Positions 59,716-64,000 of a DNA stretch of 64,000 nucleotides are shown one piece after another. Position 1 is the first letter of the stretch. Each line of letters starts with the position of its first letter. The stretch is from Anastatus disparis (Eukaryota; Arthropoda; Insecta; Hymenoptera; Eupelmidae): positions 1,929,501-1,993,500 of the forward strand of contig JAFFSR010000292.1 of assembly GCA_017163975.1 (NCBI GenBank), written 5' to 3'. A program made the position numbers and the translations under genes. The notes beneath the pieces were generated by a model. That model saw nothing but the letters and a program-made list of their open reading frames with translations. It was not told where the DNA came from and did not search any database.

Positions 59716-60735
59716 TTATTCATAATACAAAGCGAAAACACAACAATAGGCAAAAAATGTAGATCCTTCGAATGTGTAAGATGCATAATTGTCCCTTTGA
59801 CTGTCCCAAAGAAAACCCATTGCACTTTCCATCGATTGACTAGCTTTTTCCATGATTGACACGGTTACAACTATTTTATACCTGCAATACGAAATTTCTT
59901 TATTTCAATTTCGTTAAAAATTGTTAAATTGAAATTTATTGCTTATAAAGCAAACATCATCTAATTAACGAAACCATCCATGCATACATTGAATTTTTTG
60001 TTACACATTCGTAATAGAATATACATTTCGTAATATTCTACGCATGTTTTATAAAAAAATAAATATATTGTTTTATACTTAATTAAATTTAGTTAAGCTG
60101 TTCCAAATGAAAATTTAAAATTATAAACTTTTGAACGATACATTTATTAATTTATGTATTCGACAATATTTAAAATAATCAATATAACACACAATTTAAA
60201 AATTTTATTTAGAAGTACTTTAAATAAAACATTAAATTCAATATTTTAAAGTTAACTCTCTTGATATCAGATATTAATTAATTTCAACCTATTTCTTTAA
60301 GTTTGAAATATTTAATCGAACGTACCTATCAAAATTTAATTCTCTAATTTTATGTTGAATTTCCGCAGCGGTATCGGTACACATTTTAACACTTTCTTTG
60401 GAATCATAAATAAAATTTTCTAAATTTTCATTCATAATCGTCTCCATGAGCTTTTCCACTGTCTCCAATTTAAATGGATTATGCGGTTCCAGTCGATAAC
60501 TATTCTGGTATCTAGCTATCTGCGCCTAAAAGAAAAGAAACTTTTAAATTAATATAAAATTTTTATTATCGTAAATTAAAAAATTTATAAACATCGTCTT
60601 TAATTAGTATTTATATAGTAAATCATTTTAATGAATATTACGAAAAATTTTTTGTATCTAACATATCATTTTCCTATTACCAACCTGATCGTTTTCGCCA
60701 CTCGTCCGGTCAATGATTTCAATATGCGTCGGCAT
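59716..60735 (-). CDS. Tctex-type dynein light chain, three exons
   Basis: Light chain of the Tctex-1 family, which dimerises and links dynein intermediate chain to cargo; in cilia relatives serve axonemal or intraflagellar dynein. CDS exons on the minus strand are 60735-60685 (51 nt), 60525-60326 (200 nt) and 59881-59716 (166 nt). They join in phase to 138 codons plus TAA. Borders are CAG|GTTGGT, CTTTTAG|GCGCAG, GATAG|GTACGT and TTGCAG|GTATAA. Exon 1 gives MPTHIEIIDRTSGENDQ. Exon 2 contains RYQNSYRLEPHNPFK, VEKLMETIMNENLENFIYD and AAEIQHKIRELNFD. Exon 3 contains RYKIVVTVSIMEKASQSMES, GFLWDSQRDNYASYTFEGST and ends CCVFALYYE. This is a complete Tctex1 domain (RYK-x-VV, LWD, DNY, terminal FALYYE) of normal length, most like the DYNLT2/DYNLT5 subgroup. 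No stop or frameshift is present. A 332-bp MITE starts 19 bp after the stop. Confidence 0.93.
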
Positions 60736-60739
60736 AATT

Positions 60740-61690
60740 CACCTCGTTGCATTTGGCTTCAAATATAATTAAAATAACTTTTTATTTGATAAAAATATTA
60801 ACAGTGCAAAATACTTGCTTTAGAAGAATCGAGTGTTTCTCGTACTCCTATAAATAACAGAGACATTGTTTCCTAGTAACAAAATTTGATGGATCGATGT
60901 AATCCATATTACCTTTAGATATAGTATGAATTACATCTAGTGATTGTACTTACGTAAGAAAATTTTTATTGTAAAATATATCGGTACTTTTTTTTTAATT
61001 TTGCAAAACATAAATACATTTTTAATACATAATAATAATATAGAAATCTAGATAATGTAGTAAAAAATATAAAATTAAAAATGGACTTTTTATAAAATGT
61101 AAGAGAATTTAATGTAACTTTGTATAAAAATTGTTCTATCTATTTCGTAATTGCTTTAAAAATGCTAAATTTCAACAAAATGCTAAAAATTCTTTGATTC
61201 ACGAAAAATATAGATATTATTTCAAAGTGATGAATAATCTTTATTTTGGAAAATGTTCGCTCTATTCCCAATTTATATTGAATTTGCATTACAATATTTG
61301 TGCGGACATAATTACAAACTCTTATAAGTTTTTTTCTTAACTTTATTATTAATCGCTCGCTTAGTATAAAAAAAGATGTAGTCAATAGCTTATAATTTAA
61401 AAATTTTTCAAATTAAAATAAAGCATTTTTCTCATTCTTCTGAATAAAATGCAATGTAAAATTAATGAATTTTCATTTAGCTTTTTTCCAATAAAATTTA
61501 CTATGATTAAAACTTTCTACTATTAATATTAATAATACTATTAATATTAATTCTACTATTAATAAAACTTTCAACTTTTAGTTAAAATTTTACCAAGTAA
61601 TTTCTCACAAAAACCAAAGTTTCTATGCAGATGTTGCATGAAAAAGTGTTACGAATTTTATTTTATTATTAAGCGACTAATATAATATTA
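60740..61690. other. 5' flank of the dynein light chain gene, no other gene seen
   Basis: The first 150 bp may contain the promoter; a CTATAAATA word near 60848 is on the plus strand and I cannot assign a start site. Further out, overlapping frames at 61131-61385 on both strands are AT-rich noise. Confidence 0.4.
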
Positions 61691-61784
61691 AATTATAAAA
61701 AAGGCGAGAAAGCGTCCGCGACGTGGATCGAACCCCGGGACTCTTGCACGACAGACAAGCGCTCAAACGTTGAGCCATTCCCAC
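61690..61784 (-). tRNA. tRNA-like sequence (Asp GTC-like anticodon), degenerate; likely SINE head or pseudogene
   Basis: On the minus strand from 61784 the pattern is an acceptor-side GTGGGAA, T-G, a D-arm GCTC..GAGC with A-box wording TGGCTCAACG, an anticodon arm CTTGT-CTGTCGT-GCAAG with GTC in the anticodon place, AGTCC, then CGGGGTTCGATCCACG with a good B box (GGTTCGATCCA). The T-stem and acceptor stem do not pair properly (GTGGGAA against CGCGGAC), so a working tRNA is unlikely. A T6 run (complement of 61697-61702) follows within 20 bp and could end a Pol III transcript. A tRNA-derived SINE head fits best. Confidence 0.5.
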
Positions 61785-61790
61785 CGATGC

Positions 61791-62690
61791 ATTTTCATTT
61801 CTTTGGTCGCTTCATATTCTATAAACTGCATACTTGCATTTTTTAGGCACGACCGCTACGGAAGTGCCTTTCGACACGGAAAATGAACCCTTCAAAAATG
61901 TTATTTTAGATAAAAACTTATTATAGCAAATAAGACAACGAGGCTTACTTAAAGATGATGGATGAGGGGAAATCAGTTAGAATTCGACGAATCCGACTGA
62001 AGATCACGAATTGTTCAAAATAAACAATAAACGTTCCTATTTGGAAAAATCGGCAAGCGTTTTAATAAGCGCCTTTTAAATGGTCAAATGGATTTTTGAA
62101 TAACTTGAAAGTTACGATTTTTTTAAAAGATATAGAATAAAGTTATAGAATATAAAAATTAATCTTTTTATATTAACATTTTTCCAAAGAAATATTTTCA
62201 AATATTCAGAAATTGTGAAATTAAAGGCTTTTAATGATAAATTGATAATATTATTTAAAAAAATATGTATGATATTAAAAAGATGTATCTTTTTTTCAAA
62301 TTTTATCATACGAAAATTCGTTTTCAGTTATTTCCAAAAATCATTTATTTTACCCTGAAGGGATAACTGTTTAAACAGCCGACTATTTTTAAACCCAACA
62401 TTTATTTTAATTGTAAATTACCCCCCCAGATTCAGATCAAATAAAACTTATACAAACTTTACAAGCTACTAAACATAAATAATTTTTTTTCTTATAACTT
62501 GATAGATTATCCTATCCAAAATTTTAAAAATATACTTAATAAAAAATGTCTTTTCACATAACTAATTTCGAAACACAACAATTCACGAAAATATTAAAAA
62601 TTATAAAGATTTTTAAATAAAACAATAAATTCAAACCCTGGAAGAGCGGTCAACATTCAATGAAAAAGAAAAAGAACAGCCGGGTAAGAT
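61791..62690. other. No gene seen
   Basis: The first 250 bp (to about 62060) is moderately GC-richer and may be the body of a SINE linked to the tRNA-like sequence. The rest is AT-rich. Confidence 0.35.
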
Positions 62691-62699
62691 TCCATCTTG

Positions 62700-62835
62700 A
62701 AACAAACAGCGAGCGCGAGCGCGAGCGCCGGCCAGCAGACGGAGGCAGCCGCAGGAGCGAGCAGGCCCGAGGGCCGAGCGAGCGGCGAGCTCGAACGAGG
62801 ACCGGCCGGCGGCTAGTTCTATATTCGCTACTATA
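62700..62835. other. Short GC-rich, CpG-dense patch
   Basis: GAGCGCGAGCGCGAGCGCCGG and following sequence reach about 70 percent G+C over 130 bp in a region otherwise near 20 percent. Overlapping frames (62660-62944 plus, 62650-62850 minus) translate it as Arg/Ser/Glu-rich strings with no domain. A TCTATATTCGCTA word follows. It could be a 5' UTR or promoter-proximal element; no gene could be attached. Confidence 0.4.
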
Positions 62836-63396
62836 CGGCACTTGTAACAAAAGTAATCTTTTGATATCTGAAGGAAATATAAATATAGTTATGGCTACAA
62901 AAGTTTTTTTTATAAATTTAACAGATTATTATGTTCTTTACTAAATTAAGTTAAATAAATTTTTTCTCTAAAGTATGGCATCTTGACCTGCTTTATTACA
63001 TGCTTTTCCATTAATTTTTAAAAAGAATATCAATTTGAATTTTTTACTTAAAAATAAAAAATTAAAATTTAAAAATTATAACATTTACTGCAAAATTTAA
63101 AAAAATTTTTCAATATGAAATTAATGCATAAAAAAATATATGAAATAAAGTCAAGCAAAACGCAGTTATGGGAAAGACGTTACTTGACTATGTATTTTCT
63201 ATGTTTATAAATAGATGGTGATGAGATTTTTAATTTTATTTGTCAAAAACAAATGAATTTCGATGCACTCAATATAATTTTTAATATGTTCAACCTTTGA
63301 GTTTTTTTTCCTTTTGCATTGATTACTAATTTTGTGCATACATTATTAATAATAATGAATAATTGTGATAGAACTATTTTTGAAAAGTAAGAATAA

Positions 63397-63401
<5 letters not shown>

Positions 63402-63451
<50 letters not shown>
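63402..63451. repeat. (TA)n microsatellite, about 25 units
   Basis: An uninterrupted TA run of roughly 50 bp. Self-complementary, so it can extrude as a cruciform. Confidence 0.9.
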
Positions 63452-63453
<2 letters not shown>

Positions 63454-64000
63454 TTTTTGTTTTTTATTGATAATAAAGGTAAAATATTATAATAAATTTT
63501 ATAAAAAAATGGAAACAAAATATGACTGGATTTAATGTGGGGACTGTTAAGGGTTGATGTTCAAAGATTGTTGCATAATTATTAATTCTAAAAAAGATAA
63601 CAAAAGTATCAATATCATAGAAATACATATTATTAATAGTAAACATGCGAACAAGAAATTGATTTTCCTCTGCGAGATTGGCTATTATGTTTTTAATACA
63701 TAAGCAATTATATATTTTGTTACTTTGGATGAATAAATACATATTTTGTTTTATTGTTAAGATTTTGTCATATTTACTCCTATGGGAAGTTATAAGGAGG
63801 AGGGACTTTCAGAAAATCTTATGCTTTCTTAAATTAAAGAGGGAAGAAAGTTAGAAATCTTGAAAAAATCTCTTACGTTTTTAAAGATGACCCCTTTCAG
63901 ATATTAATAAATTTCTATAGCATATTATATATTGATAACTGTATAAATATTCAGAATTTAGTTGGCTATATCATTTTGAGTTCAACATTTAAATACTGAT
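63452..64000. other. No gene seen
   Basis: A 92-codon minus-strand frame at 63464-63742 is F/I/N-rich noise. Nothing else is recognisable to the window end. Confidence 0.45.

Noticed and set aside
62650..62944. Overlapping Arg/Ser/Glu-rich frames on both strands at the GC-rich patch
   Set aside because: They arise from GAGCGC-type simple sequence. No motif, start context or continuation was found.

Overview
This window looks like AT-rich nuclear DNA from an insect. A parasitoid-type hymenopteran is my best guess, from the mix of transposons and the very high A+T, but no feature settles the order. It has introns with GT..AG borders, TATA/Inr and AATAAA signals, and dozens of transposon relics. 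There are no operons or bacterial signals. Almost all open frames over 60 codons are chance or sit inside repeats.

Two loci look like functional host genes. (1) At 59716-60735 on the minus strand there is a complete three-exon gene for a Tctex-type dynein light chain of 138 residues. Its exons are too short to show as long open frames; I assembled it from splice sites and phase. (2) At 12003-12617 on the plus strand there is a single-exon gene for an acidic serine-rich protein with ten 10-residue repeats. It has a well-spaced TATA/Inr upstream and a poly(A) signal downstream. A decayed paralogue lies 8 kb away (20598-20801) inside a segmental duplication.

The rest is a transposon graveyard. 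Three relics of tnp2-type (En/Spm-CACTA-like) transposases lie on the minus strand, at about 37.5-39.1 kb, 46.6-47.8 kb and 55.4-55.9 kb. The third is inside a complete element (54155-59024) with 643-bp terminal inverted repeats and a TA target duplication. The first faces, head to head, a decayed plus-strand BEN-domain-like gene preceded by a tandem array of exon-intron units. The first two each lie beside a very large inverted repeat: 31502-37503, with arms of about 1.5 kb plus insertions, and 48327-51946, with arms of about 1.6 kb. There are also relics of a HARBI1-type transposase (44500-44951), a Tc1-type transposase (52815-53115), and many MITEs. Several MITEs can be bounded exactly by target duplications (TA, TTA, TTAA or 2 bp) or by an empty site in a duplicated copy inside this same window.

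Layout: 1-10.8 kb, mostly featureless AT-rich DNA with one short MITE. 10.8-22.7 kb, foldback MITEs around the serine-rich gene and its duplicate. 22.7-31.5 kb, intergenic DNA with a foldback element carrying a GC-richer coding-like insert. 31.5-41.5 kb, giant inverted repeat, transposase and BEN-like gene. 41.5-48.3 kb, hairpins, piggyBac-type MITE, HARBI1 and a second tnp2 relic. 48.3-52 kb, second giant inverted repeat. 52.8-59 kb, Tc1 relic and the complete CCC-ended element. 59.4-60.7 kb, dynein light chain gene. 61-64 kb, tRNA-like sequence, GC-rich patch and a (TA)n run.

The most interesting reading is that one terminal signature recurs: ends beginning CCC, usually followed by NNGYGGAAA, with a 2-bp target duplication. 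It occurs on the transposase-bearing element and on several unrelated-looking MITEs, which suggests one tnp2-type transposase mobilised them all.
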